Shown here: positions 24,524-34,052 of the stretch, in pieces
Numbering within the stretch: the stretch's first letter is position 1
Layout of the letters: every line of letters starts with the position of its first letter
Assembly: GCF_013342145.1 (NCBI RefSeq)
Contig: NZ_JABUQZ010000001.1
Coordinates: 620,001-684,000, forward strand
Source: Haloterrigena gelatinilytica
GTDB taxonomy: Archaea; Halobacteriota; Halobacteria; Halobacteriales; Natrialbaceae
DNA: 64,000 nucleotides
Direction: 5' to 3'
The notes under the pieces: generated by a model
The model's database searches: none
Seen by the model: only the letters and a program-made list of their open reading frames with translations
What the model was told of the DNA's origin: nothing
Program-made: the position numbers and the translations under genes

Positions 24524-25603
24524 TCAGCCGTCCGACCCGTCTTCCCCGTCCGACAGCGACAGCGTCACGTACGCCTCGGCGGTCTCCGTCGACGGATCGT
24601 CGGGCACTTCGTCCGAGTAGAGCAGCCAGACGATCCGCGCGTCGTCGTCCGCGGCGTCGGTGACCGATCCGGACTCGAGTTCGTACTCGAGGCGTCGGGT
24701 TTCGCCGTCGTCGACCTCGACCCCGCGGCGGTCGAGTTCGGTTTCGTTCGCGACGGAGACGCTCTCGCCGTCGCCCTCGAGTTGCTGCGCGACGGCGACG
24801 ACGGTGTAGTCGACCGTCTGCCCCTCCTCGTTCTCGACGCCGACGGTGACGTTCGTCGCGTCGTCGCCCTCGAGGGCGGCCGATTCGTTGGTCAGGAGGT
24901 CGCCGTCCTGCTCGAGGAACAGGGCCGAGTGGCCCTCGGCCTCGTCGGCGCCGCCGAATCCGGGGCCGACGGCGGCGAAGCCGACGCTCGCCAGCGCGAT
25001 CCCGACGGCGAGAACCAGTAGCCCGGTCAGCATAATGTCGGCGCGGCTGTCGGGGTAGCGGACGGCACCCCGAACCGTCGACCGCCAGCGCCGGACCGGA
25101 ACGGCGAACGCGACCGACGGGGCGAGCGCTCGCCGACGACGGGCGGCGATCCACGCCAACAGTAGCGTGGCGACTGCCACGACGGCGACGACCGGGCCGG
25201 CCTGGATGGGCCAGGGCGTGTAGTGGATCGCGACGCCGACCGCCGAGACGAGGACCACGCTGGCGAGGACCGACAGCGAGAGGCGATCGACGCCGTCGAG
25301 GCCGGTGCCGGCGCCGAGAATGCGGGTTCGTCCGCCGCCGGTCGCGTCGCCCGCATCGTCGCCGTCCGCGTCGGCGACGGCGACTCGGTTCCGTTCGGGA
25401 AACAGCGCCGCGATGAGCGCGTAGCCGGGGACGAAGAGGACGAAGGCGATGCCGAGGGGGACGCGCAGCGGCGTCTCGCGGATCACCGGCGCGAACGCGG
25501 CGACGACGACGAGCAGCGTCGCCACGACGACCGCCGCGAGATCCGGCGGCAGCCACCCCTCGGTCCGCGCGGACCGATTCCGGTTCGCAGTGGTATCTGA
25601 CAT
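24524..25603 (-). CDS. DUF1616 family membrane protein
   Basis: A 359-residue protein with about five membrane segments: LAAVVVATLLVVVAAFAPV, VPLGIAFVLFVPGYALIAA, LSVLASVVLVSAVGVAI, a segment rich in Val/Ala, and one near residue 195. These are followed by an extracellular C-terminal beta domain of about 130 residues rich in Asp and Glu. The segment VPLGIAFVLFVPGYALIAALF and what follows are typical of DUF1616 proteins, common in archaea near surface-glycan genes. Function unknown; a role in envelope assembly is plausible. Convergent or divergent partners do not define an operon. Confidence 0.82.
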   Translation of the reverse strand: MSDTTANRNRSARTEGWLPPDLAAVVVATLLVVVAAFAPVIRETPLRVPLGIAFVLFVPGYALIAALFPERNRVAVADADGDDAGDATGGGRTRILGAGTGLDGVDRLSLSVLASVVLVSAVGVAIHYTPWPIQAGPVVAVVAVATLLLAWIAARRRRALAPSVAFAVPVRRWRSTVRGAVRYPDSRADIMLTGLLVLAVGIALASVGFAAVGPGFGGADEAEGHSALFLEQDGDLLTNESAALEGDDATNVTVGVENEEGQTVDYTVVAVAQQLEGDGESVSVANETELDRRGVEVDDGETRRLEYELESGSVTDAADDDARIVWLLYSDEVPDDPSTETAEAYVTLSLSDGEDGSDG

Positions 25604-25971
25604 ATATCTCCCGTTCGATATCCGATACGTAAATTGGATGGTCGCTTGCGGAGACAGTCAGGAAGTAGTGACTACGCAACTTGAACGGTCACGAGCGTAG
25701 CAGCCGACTACGCCGCCCGCGCGAACGATTTGAGGGACCGAAAACCGCGACGCTCGACGGCGTCTCCCGCGGGTTCCGACGTCGGTAGAGTATAGTGAGG
25801 GCATTACTTTCACCGGGATCGTAATTAGTAGCCGAGGAATGCGCCGTTCGCGTCGACTGCGGGCGTCTCTCCGCCCACCGGGAGCTGGCCGTCTCTCTCG
25901 GCGGCGCTCGCGGGACCGACGCGGCGCGCCGGCGGCCGTCCGCGGCGGTCGACCGCCACAGGAATCCACCC
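25604..25971. other. Intergenic region between divergent membrane-protein genes
   Basis: About 370 bases. The left part holds the promoter region of the DUF1616 gene (AT-rich around 25610-25640). An AT-rich patch at 25787-25835 (containing GAGTATAGTGAGGG and CGTAATTAGTAG) may be the promoter of the rightward gene. No coding sequence or RNA gene is evident. Confidence 0.4.
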
Positions 25972-26850
25972 ATGAGGACTGACAACCCCGACGAAAACGT
26001 CGATGCGAGCATCGCCGACACCGACCGAACTCGCGGCCCGACGCAGGGCGACCGCGTCGAACTCGAGCACCGGGTCGAGCGACTGCGGGCCCGAAACGAA
26101 CGGCTCCGGGACGGAGTCGACGACTCCCGTCGACACCGGCTCCGGCTCACCGCTCTCGGATTCGTCGGCCTGGGCGTCCTGAGCTTCGGGGCCGCGTTCG
26201 TCCTCCCGAACGGACAGGAGGTGCTGTACGCCCTCGCCGGCGTCGGACTGTTCGCCGGCCTGCTGACCCGGTCGGTGACGGGGAGTCGATTCGTCGAAAG
26301 CGGCGACGCCGAGCGGGTCTACGCGACCTGCGCCGCCAACTACGAGGCGATACTCGCGCGTCGCGGTCTCGAGACGGACCGGTGGTACCTCCCGACCGAC
26401 GACGACCGCGTCCGCCTGTTCGTCCCGGCCGAGTCGGACGACGCGCCGCGGCCGATCGAGGGTGACACGAGCGTCGGCTTCGGCGAGGACGGCCTCGTCC
26501 TCGAGCCGATCGGCACCGAGTTCGTTCGAGAGGTCGCGGGGACCGGCTCGGGCGCGACCGAGACGCCGGCCGCGACGGTCGAGCAACTGAGCGACGCCCT
26601 CGAGGGCCGGTTCGAGTTCGCGACCGCGGCCGAGCCGGCCGTCGACATCGATCGGGGCCGGGCCGAGATCGCCGTCTCCGGCAGCGCGTTCGGCGCCGTC
26701 GACCGGTTCGACCATCCCGTCGCCTCGACGCTCGCGGTGGGGCTGGCCGAGGTCCTCGAGCGGCCGGTCCGACTCGAGGTCACCGACGACGCCGACCGCG
26801 GGGAGTGGCTCGTCCGCTGTGAGTGGGACGCGGACACCGGCGCGGACTGA
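25972..26850 (+). CDS. Conserved haloarchaeal membrane protein (DUF7982-like)
   Basis: A 292-residue protein. Residues about 25-55 are a short coiled coil (RVELEHRVERLRARNERLR). Two membrane segments follow (LRLTALGFVGLGVLSFGAAF and VLYALAGVGLFAGLLT, about 60-105). The rest is a cytoplasmic, acidic alpha/beta domain with several predicted strands and no catalytic motif I can identify. The assignment to DUF7982 is from general resemblance. It is a single gene, and function is unknown. Confidence 0.7.
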   Translation: MRTDNPDENVDASIADTDRTRGPTQGDRVELEHRVERLRARNERLRDGVDDSRRHRLRLTALGFVGLGVLSFGAAFVLPNGQEVLYALAGVGLFAGLLTRSVTGSRFVESGDAERVYATCAANYEAILARRGLETDRWYLPTDDDRVRLFVPAESDDAPRPIEGDTSVGFGEDGLVLEPIGTEFVREVAGTGSGATETPAATVEQLSDALEGRFEFATAAEPAVDIDRGRAEIAVSGSAFGAVDRFDHPVASTLAVGLAEVLERPVRLEVTDDADRGEWLVRCEWDADTGAD

Positions 26851-27141
26851 GCGGGTGACGGGGGGACGGACGGGGATGGACTCGAGTCGCGAACCGGCGT
26901 CGATCGGTCTGACGGGACTGACTCGAGCGGGGAGACCAACATCCTTCTGAGAGAACCGGCGCGTCAGTGAGACGCGAGTCGTCGCTCGGCGGGTGTTTTG
27001 CGCCGGTACGGAGTCCGGGCGCTGTGCGCTCTACTGAGTGCGGGGTATCGATGGTAGGTTTCGTAGGACGGTGCCGCTACGAGCAGTTTGCGTCCGACCG
27101 TCAAGAAAGGGTTCGCTCGCCGACGGCGACGAACGGCCGCG

Positions 27142-27420
27142 CTACGGAAGCAGGCCCGGTTCGAACAACTGGACGGTGCGGACGCCGGCGACGGCCGCGG
27201 CGGTGACCAGCGCCAGCGTGACGAGCACCTCGACGCGCCCGTACCACCGCGGGCGGACCTCGGCCGGCGTCAGGAGTTCGATGGCCGTGACGAAGCCGAT
27301 GACTCCCAGCAGGACGAACAGTCCCGGCGAGAAGGCGCCGACCGCCGCCAGCGCCAGGAGCAACCCCAGGAGCAGCGCGACCTGCGTGCGAACGAATCGG
27401 AGACGACGTGGCGTAGGCAT
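27142..27420 (-). CDS. Small conserved membrane protein
   Basis: A 92-residue protein with about three membrane segments: QVALLLGLLLALAAVGAF, LFVLLGVIGFVTAIELL and VLVTLALVTAAAVAGV. The start was placed at the internal ATG (27420) because the preceding 18 codons lack coding character and a basic MPTPRRLRF start suits a membrane protein. No known domain; function unknown. Confidence 0.6.
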   Translation of the reverse strand: MPTPRRLRFVRTQVALLLGLLLALAAVGAFSPGLFVLLGVIGFVTAIELLTPAEVRPRWYGRVEVLVTLALVTAAAVAGVRTVQLFEPGLLP

Positions 27421-27577
27421 CGCCGCCGCACTATTCCGGACCGTGACATAAAACCAGTCGGTCGTCCACCGCACGAACGGTCGGTAATCGGCTCGTACCC
27501 GTCGATCGTGGCAGCGCCGGACTCGATCGAACGGTTCCGGCCCGAGACTCGAGCGACCGTCGGCCGTCGCCGATCCG

Positions 27578-28201
27578 TCACTCCGGTTTCGGCGGATGCT
27601 CGGCGTCCCGATCCCACCGGCTCCACTTCAACAGCGGGGTTCCCGGGAGCTCGAATCTGACCAGCGAGATCGTGCCGTGCGGTTCGAACTGCGAGGACTC
27701 GATGCCGTAGCGGGCGACGTTGTCGACGCCGGTATCGGTGTAGATCGTCGCGTCGGGATCCCGCTCGAGGATCCACTCGGTTCGCGCGCGGTTGATCTCC
27801 TTGAACAGCCCGTTGCCGCGGTACTCCGGTTCCGTCCCGGCGTCGAACAGCCAGTAGCAGTCCTCCTCGACGATCGTGTCCGGGAGCGCCCTGGGGGCCC
27901 GCACCGACTCCGGCGTCAGGGTCCAGCCGTAGCTCATCACCTCGCCGTCGTCGTGGAGGACCATCCCGACGTGGCCGTCCTCGAGGTACTCGAAGTACCG
28001 ATCCCGCCACGTGGGGTCGTCGCCGAAGAACCGACGCACGGATTCTCTATCGTCGACGACGGCTCGCTCAGTGTCGATCGACGCGTACGACTCTTCGGGG
28101 AACTCGCCAGCGAACTTGTAGGCGGCCAGATCGAGCTTCGCGTTCTTCGCTTTGCTGGTGAGATCCTGCGTGGTGTGCTTCGCCTTACTGACGAGTGACA
28201 T
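27578..28201 (-). CDS. GNAT-family N-acetyltransferase
   Basis: A 207-residue protein. The acetyl-CoA-binding motif A appears as GTEPEYRGNGLFKEINRAR, preceded by a strand (EEDCYWLFDA) and followed by TDTGVDNVARYGIESSQF, a usual GNAT pattern. The N-terminal 30 residues are Lys-rich, unusual for a haloarchaeal protein. The start at 28201 (MSLVSKAKH) was chosen because upstream codons read as non-coding. It sits at the edge of a surface polysaccharide locus and is divergent from a flippase, so a sugar or lipid carrier amine is a plausible acceptor (inference). Confidence 0.8.
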   Translation of the reverse strand: MSLVSKAKHTTQDLTSKAKNAKLDLAAYKFAGEFPEESYASIDTERAVVDDRESVRRFFGDDPTWRDRYFEYLEDGHVGMVLHDDGEVMSYGWTLTPESVRAPRALPDTIVEEDCYWLFDAGTEPEYRGNGLFKEINRARTEWILERDPDATIYTDTGVDNVARYGIESSQFEPHGTISLVRFELPGTPLLKWSRWDRDAEHPPKPE

Positions 28202-28529
28202 CACGGTCAGCTGATGCGATCTGCGTACATATCGGTGGGTGATCGTTCGAACCGCGGCAACTGGACCGCCTCGAGACGGCGGAGGGAATTCGGATCCTAC
28301 GCGCACCGCCGGTCGGTTCAGGCGGCGGATAGCGAATCCTATTCGATCCCTAGCGTTCAGCAACTCGTCAGTGACACGATTCCCGTCACGAACCTATTAG
28401 TTCGCGTTTCACATCACCCTCAGGTCAGGTATCGCCCCAGGTCGACCGCGGACGGCGTCGATTCCGCGCCCGCGTCGGCTCCGGAACCCCGCACCGTCCA
28501 ATCGATAACCTCACAACTCGAAACACCAC
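28202..28529. other. Divergent promoter region with two small hairpins
   Basis: About 330 bases between the GNAT and flippase genes. Two small inverted repeats lie close together near 28370-28410: GTGAC...GTCAC and CGAAC-ctatta-GTTCG. An AT-rich element follows. These may be operators or leader hairpins for the flippase transcript. No gene is visible. Confidence 0.35.
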
Positions 28530-29990
28530 ATGGCGAACAGACTGATATCGAACATCGTCTCCGATTTCGGTGGTCGCGTCGTTCACGTCGTATCGACCGG
28601 ACTCCTGTTGCTCGTGCTCACGCGGATCCTCGGGCCGGAGTCGTACGGACTGCTCGCGTTCGCGCTCTCGGTCTTCTCCTTCTCTCGGTTCGTCAGCGAA
28701 TCGGGACTGCCGTGGGCCGCGGCGCGGTTCATCGCGGAGGACAGGGACGACGCCACCGAGCGCGCCGTCGCCGCGGTCGTCGAATCGTGGATCCTCGTCG
28801 CGATCGCGTCGCTGGCCGTCGCCGTCGCCCTGCTCGTCGGCGCCGACTTCCTCGCGGCGCTGCTGAACGAGGCCGGCCTCGCCGGCCTGTTGTTCGTCGG
28901 CTCGGGCTACGTCCTCTTCTACACGCTCTACCGGTACAACCGGGCCATCCTGCAGGGGTACGAAGCGATCACCACCACGGCGAAGCTACACGCGATAAAG
29001 GGCGGCATGACCCTGACGCTCGTGACGGGCGCCGTCCTGCTCCGACCGACGCCGACGGCGGCCGTCGTGGGCTACGTGGTCGCCTACGCGCTCGCGACGC
29101 TGCTCGGCCACTGGATGGTCTGGCGCGTCAGCGACCTCGACCGGGAGAGCGTCGCCGGCGACGGCGAGGTCCGAATGAACATCCTCCGGTACAACGTGCC
29201 CCTGAGCGTCACGCGGCTCTCCGACGAGGTCGACGGCCACCTCGATACCATCCTCGTGGGCTTTCTCACGAACCCGACGCAGGTCGCGTTCTACACCATC
29301 GGCAAACAGATCAGCCAGTTCACGCGCGTCCCCGCGGCGTCGATCGGCTTCGCGCTCTCGCCCTCCTACGGGGCCGAGTCGTCGAAGGGGGAAACGGAGG
29401 CGGCCGCCTCGGTGTACGAGGAGAGCCTGCGGAAGACGCTGACGCTGTACGTGCCCGCCTGCATCGGCATCCTCGTCGTCGCCGACCCGGCCATCGTGTT
29501 GCTCTTCGGGGACGGCTACGCCGGCGGCATCCTCGTCGTCCAGATCCTCTCGCTGTTCGTCTTCTTCGAGGCCCTCGAGAACATCTCCGGGCCCGCGCTG
29601 GACTACCTCGGACGGGCCCGGTCGCGGGCGATCCTCAAGGCGACGACGTCGATCGGGAACGTCGCCCTGAACGTCGCCCTGATCCCGCTCTTCGGGGCCG
29701 CCGGGGCCGCGGTCGCGACCGTGATCACCTACGGCACGTACGCGATCTGTACGGTCGGGATCGTCTACACCGAACTCCCCTTCGACTACCGGAACGTGGT
29801 CCACTGCTTCGCGACGTCGCTGGGGATCAGCATCGGGATGGCCGCCATCGTGCTGGCGTTCCTACACGTCCTCTCGGGATACGTCGGCCTCGTCGTCGCG
29901 ATCGGCGCCAGCGCCGTCGTCTGGCTGGTCGCCTGTCAGGCCTTCGACCTCATCGACGTCGATCAGGTCGCGGAGCAACTCACGGGCTGA
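28530..29990 (+). CDS. Polysaccharide flippase (Wzx/MATE-like, oligosaccharide flippase family)
   Basis: A 486-residue polytopic membrane protein with about 12-14 segments. It opens with the family start NRLISNIVSDFGGRVVHVVS and contains TRILGPESYGLLAFALSVF, as in Wzx and AglR-type flippases. These move lipid-linked glycans from the cytoplasmic to the outer face of the membrane. It is the first rightward gene of the polysaccharide locus. The next gene is convergent, with 21 bases between the stops. The substrate is presumably the glycan built by the GT2, DUF354 and other enzymes nearby (inference). Confidence 0.9.
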   Translation: MANRLISNIVSDFGGRVVHVVSTGLLLLVLTRILGPESYGLLAFALSVFSFSRFVSESGLPWAAARFIAEDRDDATERAVAAVVESWILVAIASLAVAVALLVGADFLAALLNEAGLAGLLFVGSGYVLFYTLYRYNRAILQGYEAITTTAKLHAIKGGMTLTLVTGAVLLRPTPTAAVVGYVVAYALATLLGHWMVWRVSDLDRESVAGDGEVRMNILRYNVPLSVTRLSDEVDGHLDTILVGFLTNPTQVAFYTIGKQISQFTRVPAASIGFALSPSYGAESSKGETEAAASVYEESLRKTLTLYVPACIGILVVADPAIVLLFGDGYAGGILVVQILSLFVFFEALENISGPALDYLGRARSRAILKATTSIGNVALNVALIPLFGAAGAAVATVITYGTYAICTVGIVYTELPFDYRNVVHCFATSLGISIGMAAIVLAFLHVLSGYVGLVVAIGASAVVWLVACQAFDLIDVDQVAEQLTG

Positions 29991-30011
29991 TCGCGCGCCG
30001 CGCGGCGCCGA

Positions 30012-32093
30012 TCAGCCGTAGAGCGCGACCTCGTTCGAATCGTAGACGCGGTTTCGATCGGCGAGTTCGCTCTCGTCGATCGACTCCTTCTCGACGTACT
30101 CGGAGAACTGCAACGGCCTGTCCGCGAGTTCGCCCTCCCTGATGAGGACGGCGTCGTAGCCCGCGAACATGTCGCCCTCCCCGCCGGCGTCGACGACCGA
30201 ACACGACGAGCCCTGTAGCTCCGTGAGATACCGACAAGAGAGCCTGTCGGCTCCGATCTCGCCGTCGTAGCCCGCGTCGACGGCCTCGAACGACTGGACC
30301 TCGTTGTCGGAGAGGTAGAAGGTGTAGAAGGGACGTTCGACGACCGGGTTGTCGGAGGCGGTGAAGTCGTTGGAGACGGCGGTGAATCCGAGCCCCGACG
30401 TGAGCACGAGGAGCGCGAGGAACACCGCGACGCCGCCGCGGTCGAACAGTTCGTACAGTCCGAACCCGCCGAGCAACGCGATGAACATGATGCTGTAGTG
30501 GCCGAATCGGCTGATGTTGATGCCGGCCAGGGCGTCGAGCAGCAGCGTCGGTCCGGGGAACGCGAGCGGAACGAGGGCCACCGTCAGCAGCCCGAGGGAG
30601 GTGAACAGCGGCACGCGCCGCGACGAACGGAAGTCGACGCTCGACTCGGCCACGTCCGCCATCGCGTCGGCTTCGCCGCTCGTCGCGAGCCGCCGGTGCC
30701 AGAACAGGAAGCCGACGAGGACCAGCAACAGCGCGAACGCGTAGGGAACGAAGTTCGCGACCTGCGCCCACGGCGCGGCGAGCACGTCTCCGGACTGACC
30801 CGACCCCGACGTGGAGCCGAGGAAGCTCACGACCATCGTGTCGACCAGCCGTTCGACGATGAACTCGGCGTTGTAGAGCCAGTAGGTGGCCGTGACCAGG
30901 ACGCCGACCGAGAGCACGTAGTTGTCGGCGGCCCGGATCGGGCTGGCGATCGAGAACTCGAGGGCCGCGAACAGGAGGAGGATCGCGAGGACGAACGGGA
31001 TCGACGCGGGGTGGTAGACCACGATCGCGGCGACGAGGAGGACCGTCAGGATCCGCATGTTCCCCGTCGGCCGATCGACGAGCGCGAGCACGAGCGCGAG
31101 GAAGAGGATCGAGGTGACGCTGCGCGGGATCGAGTACATCCCGTAGAAGAGGTACAGCGGGAACGAGATCAACACCAGACACGACAGCAGGCTGGCGGTC
31201 TCGTTGGGGTAGACGCGCCGGGCGAGGCCGTACATGAGCCCGACGGCGGCGGCGAAGACGCCCCCGGAGAGGAGGTACATCGTCGTGTGAACCGGGATCC
31301 AGTCGCCGAACAGCTGCGTCGAGACGGCGGTGTAGACGTGCCAGAGCTGGAACGCCTCGTACTCCGGCAGCAGCGACGAGAGCTCGCCCGTCTCGAGGAT
31401 CGACGTGGCCATCGCGATGTGGGTCATGAGATCGCCGTGGCCGACGAAGAAGTCGTAGTTCAGCGTGACGCTGAAGATGACGAGCGCGGCGAGGACCACC
31501 AGGTGATAGAGGCCGATCGCGTGGCGGCCTCGAGTCGGTCGCGAGGTCGTGATCAACAGGAAACACAGCAGGTACGCGACGGCGACTCCCGCGTAGAACA
31601 GAAACGGTCGAACCTCGGTCGCGCTGAGCAACACCACGAGTCCCGCGAGCAGCAGGTGGAAGGTGACCGACCAGATTCGCCAGTCGACTCGCGGGATCCG
31701 ACGACCGGCCGCCGTCGACGAGCCCCGTTCGTCGCCGATCGCTCGGACCAGCGCCGGCGCGGCGATCATGGGAACGGCGAAGTACAGCCCCAGAATCGCC
31801 AGGTTCGTCAGCCCGAGGACCAGCGGGACGACGACCCCGACGACGGCCACGAGCGGTAACGCGACCGTCGACAGCCCGTAGACGCGGTCGACGAGCCGTC
31901 TCACGGCGCACCACCGACCTGCGGCGGTCTCGCGATCGGTCGCGAGGGGTTCGGAATCCGTACTCGAGCGACGGGCTCCGGTCTCGGTTCGGCTCCCGGT
32001 CGGGACCGACGGTTGGCTGTCGGTCCGCTTCGATCGACGGAACTGATCATCTGTCGGAACTAGATACAATTGCGTTCGAAAAACGTTCGACAC
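30012..32093 (-). CDS. Large polytopic membrane protein, GT-C glycosyltransferase or polymerase-like
   Basis: A 693-residue protein with an unusually long polar N-terminus (about 80 residues) and then roughly 13 membrane segments. A short loop after an early segment, FFVGHGDLMTHIAMATSIL, has the acidic/His pattern of GT-C enzymes that use lipid-linked sugars. A large C-terminal soluble part follows (from about 540). I do not recognise a named family. The context, between a flippase and a lyase-like exported protein, suits a polysaccharide polymerase or membrane glycosyltransferase. The GTG start at 32093 is uncertain; an internal start may be the true one. Confidence 0.7.
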   Translation of the reverse strand: MSNVFRTQLYLVPTDDQFRRSKRTDSQPSVPTGSRTETGARRSSTDSEPLATDRETAAGRWCAVRRLVDRVYGLSTVALPLVAVVGVVVPLVLGLTNLAILGLYFAVPMIAAPALVRAIGDERGSSTAAGRRIPRVDWRIWSVTFHLLLAGLVVLLSATEVRPFLFYAGVAVAYLLCFLLITTSRPTRGRHAIGLYHLVVLAALVIFSVTLNYDFFVGHGDLMTHIAMATSILETGELSSLLPEYEAFQLWHVYTAVSTQLFGDWIPVHTTMYLLSGGVFAAAVGLMYGLARRVYPNETASLLSCLVLISFPLYLFYGMYSIPRSVTSILFLALVLALVDRPTGNMRILTVLLVAAIVVYHPASIPFVLAILLLFAALEFSIASPIRAADNYVLSVGVLVTATYWLYNAEFIVERLVDTMVVSFLGSTSGSGQSGDVLAAPWAQVANFVPYAFALLLVLVGFLFWHRRLATSGEADAMADVAESSVDFRSSRRVPLFTSLGLLTVALVPLAFPGPTLLLDALAGINISRFGHYSIMFIALLGGFGLYELFDRGGVAVFLALLVLTSGLGFTAVSNDFTASDNPVVERPFYTFYLSDNEVQSFEAVDAGYDGEIGADRLSCRYLTELQGSSCSVVDAGGEGDMFAGYDAVLIREGELADRPLQFSEYVEKESIDESELADRNRVYDSNEVALYG

Positions 32094-32491
32094 CGTTCAC
32101 AGCCGCTGAGAACGTATCGCTGTCGCTACTGTTGGGCCGCTCACATTCGATAGATTATGATAGGTTCGGTGAACGTAACCGGATCGGAGTTGTCAGAGTA
32201 GGATGACACAACGGCCGCCGAGACGGACTCGAATTCCGACTCGAGCGTCCGCTACGGTGGCGATTCGATCCGAAGAGCGAGAATCTCTCTCGAGCGCGGA
32301 GTGCTGCACGCAGCGACGCGGTCTGACCGTCCTCGTTGGAACTCGGCGACGATCCATGGGGTCCTCGGGTATCGCGACGTTGCAGGGTCGGTGCCGTAGG
32401 AGGGGCGTATATCGGATAACGGCCTGCTACCGATTGTATACTCTCGAATTCGGAACGTAACTAAGGGTGGGATCGCCGTACCGTACGGGAG
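32094..32491. other. Divergent intergenic region
   Basis: About 400 bases between the leftward polytopic protein and the rightward Tat-exported protein. AT-rich patches at 32145-32165 and 32430-32462 are likely promoters for the two directions. No gene or RNA is evident. Confidence 0.4.
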
Positions 32492-33724
32492 ATGGTCGAC
32501 CGACGGTCGTATTTGAAACTCACCGGCGGCGCGCTCACGGCGGGGATCGCGGGCGGGGTGATCGCACTGGTCGCCCGGAACGAGGGGGGTGGCGGCGGGA
32601 CTGCGACGTTCGAGGAACGGGACGTCGAGTACGACGCGCACGACGACCCGTCGGACGTCTACCGCGTCTGGACGGGGTATCCGGAACGGTTCGCCTTCGA
32701 GGACGGAGCCGCCTACACGGGAGCGACGGCCCTGCGGTGTGACATCCCCGCGGGCGACAGCGACGGGAGCAACGCGATGGTCTGGTTTCCCGACGGCGGC
32801 TACGCCCAGCCGCGGGCGCTCTACCAGCGGGCGATGATCTCGCTGAGCGAGGACTGGACGATGGAAGAGACGGACGTCTGTCGGTTCTGGTGTGCGGGGC
32901 TCAACACGGAGGCCGGCGTCCAGGGATCGGGCAGTCGGGGACGGCCCCACGGCGACGACGGCTGGTCGAGCATGTTCGCCGTGACCGATCGCGAGATCGA
33001 CGACGAGGCCGCCTACAACCTCGCCGCGTACTCCTACCACATGGATCAGGAGGGCATCAGCGGCGAGTTCGAGGTCGTCGGTGCGCCGGTTCCGGTCGGC
33101 AAGTGGTTTCAATTCGAGACGCTCGTCCGGATGAACACGGTCAGCGACGGCGAGGCGAACCCGGACGGCGAGGTTCGGTGCTGGCTGAACGGTACGCCCG
33201 TCTACGAGCGAACCGACTTCCGCTGGACGACGACCGAAGACCAGGCGATCGAGTACGGCGGGCCGCTGGTTCGGTACGGCGGCGACGAAACGGCGCCGGC
33301 GGACCTATCGATCTACTACGACGACCACGAACTGCGCGGCAACGGGGCGATCGAGGACCGACGGGGATCGGCCCCCTACGTCGAGGACCCCAGCAGGATG
33401 GACGACTACGACGGCCGGATCACCGTCGCGACCGGCGACGCGGAGACGAGCTACCGCGTCTACGTCGACGGCTACGTCGTCCACAGCGAGTGGAGCAACG
33501 TCGACGGGCACACGACGTCGCCGAACGAGACGGTCGAGATCGCGCTGGCCGACGACACCGAGGGGTACGCGACCGCCGACGCGGTCGCCGCTCCCGAGAG
33601 CGCCGACGGCTACCTGTACGACGGCTCGGTCGTCGCCGTCGACGCCGACCCGGAACTGGCGGAGCTGTGGGTCGACGGGCAGGAACTCGATCCCGAGGCG
33701 GTTCCCTCGAGGCCCGGGGAGTAA
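32492..33724 (+). CDS. Tat-exported polysaccharide-lyase-like protein with one C-terminal module
   Basis: A 410-residue exported protein with twin-Arg start DRRSYLKLTGGALTAGIAGG. Residues about 45-300 form a jelly-roll domain related to polysaccharide lyase 14/20-type proteins, with DDGWSSMFAVTDRE, AAYSYHMDQEG, KWFQFETLVRMN and EVRCWLNGTPVYE. Residues about 310-405 hold one copy of a small beta module (RVYVDGYVVHSEW to ELWVDGQELDPEAVP). It probably binds or cleaves an acidic surface polysaccharide. It is the most divergent of three paralogues in the locus (36708 and 39061). Catalysis is not proven by the motifs I can see. Confidence 0.8.
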   Translation: MVDRRSYLKLTGGALTAGIAGGVIALVARNEGGGGGTATFEERDVEYDAHDDPSDVYRVWTGYPERFAFEDGAAYTGATALRCDIPAGDSDGSNAMVWFPDGGYAQPRALYQRAMISLSEDWTMEETDVCRFWCAGLNTEAGVQGSGSRGRPHGDDGWSSMFAVTDREIDDEAAYNLAAYSYHMDQEGISGEFEVVGAPVPVGKWFQFETLVRMNTVSDGEANPDGEVRCWLNGTPVYERTDFRWTTTEDQAIEYGGPLVRYGGDETAPADLSIYYDDHELRGNGAIEDRRGSAPYVEDPSRMDDYDGRITVATGDAETSYRVYVDGYVVHSEWSNVDGHTTSPNETVEIALADDTEGYATADAVAAPESADGYLYDGSVVAVDADPELAELWVDGQELDPEAVPSRPGE

Positions 33725-34052
33725 CGACGGTTGCTCGACGCGACGTAGCTCACCTCGAGAAGCGGCGCATCCGTACGTCGGTTACGTGGCCGGCCGGTTC
33801 GAGTAGATCGCGACCGGATCTCGTCTCGAGAGTTTGCTGTGAGACTCGCAATACAGACAGACGGATGCACTTACCGCGAGCGAAGCGAGGCGGCGAAGCC
33901 GCCTTGGATACGCGAACGGCGCAGCCGTGAGCGAGGCCGAAGGCCGAGCGAGCGGGCCGACGACCGACCCGGCGGGGAGGGAGGAGTGCTTTTCATCGAA
34001 GTTTTGCCGAGGGCGCGGCTTCGCCGCGCCCGCAGCGCAAAAGTTCGTCGTG
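33725..34052. other. Intergenic region with low-complexity GCGAGCGAAG-type sequence
   Basis: About 330 bases between convergent genes. From 33875 to 34030 the sequence is a degenerate string of short GC-rich palindromic words (GCGAGCGAAGCGAGG, GGCGCGGCTTCGCCGCGCC), common in haloarchaeal intergenic DNA. GGGCGCGGCTTCGCCGCGCCC at 34012-34032 could act as a hairpin terminator for one of the converging genes. No gene seen. Confidence 0.45.

Noticed and set aside
29980..31914. 644-codon open frame over the polytopic membrane protein
   Set aside because: Arg-rich with no domain; the alternative frame encodes clear membrane segments.
33875..34035. Possible CRISPR or tandem repeat (GCGAGCGAAG-like words)
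   Set aside because: Units are irregular in length and sequence with no spacers; it is the low-complexity filler usual between haloarchaeal genes. No CRISPR array was found anywhere.
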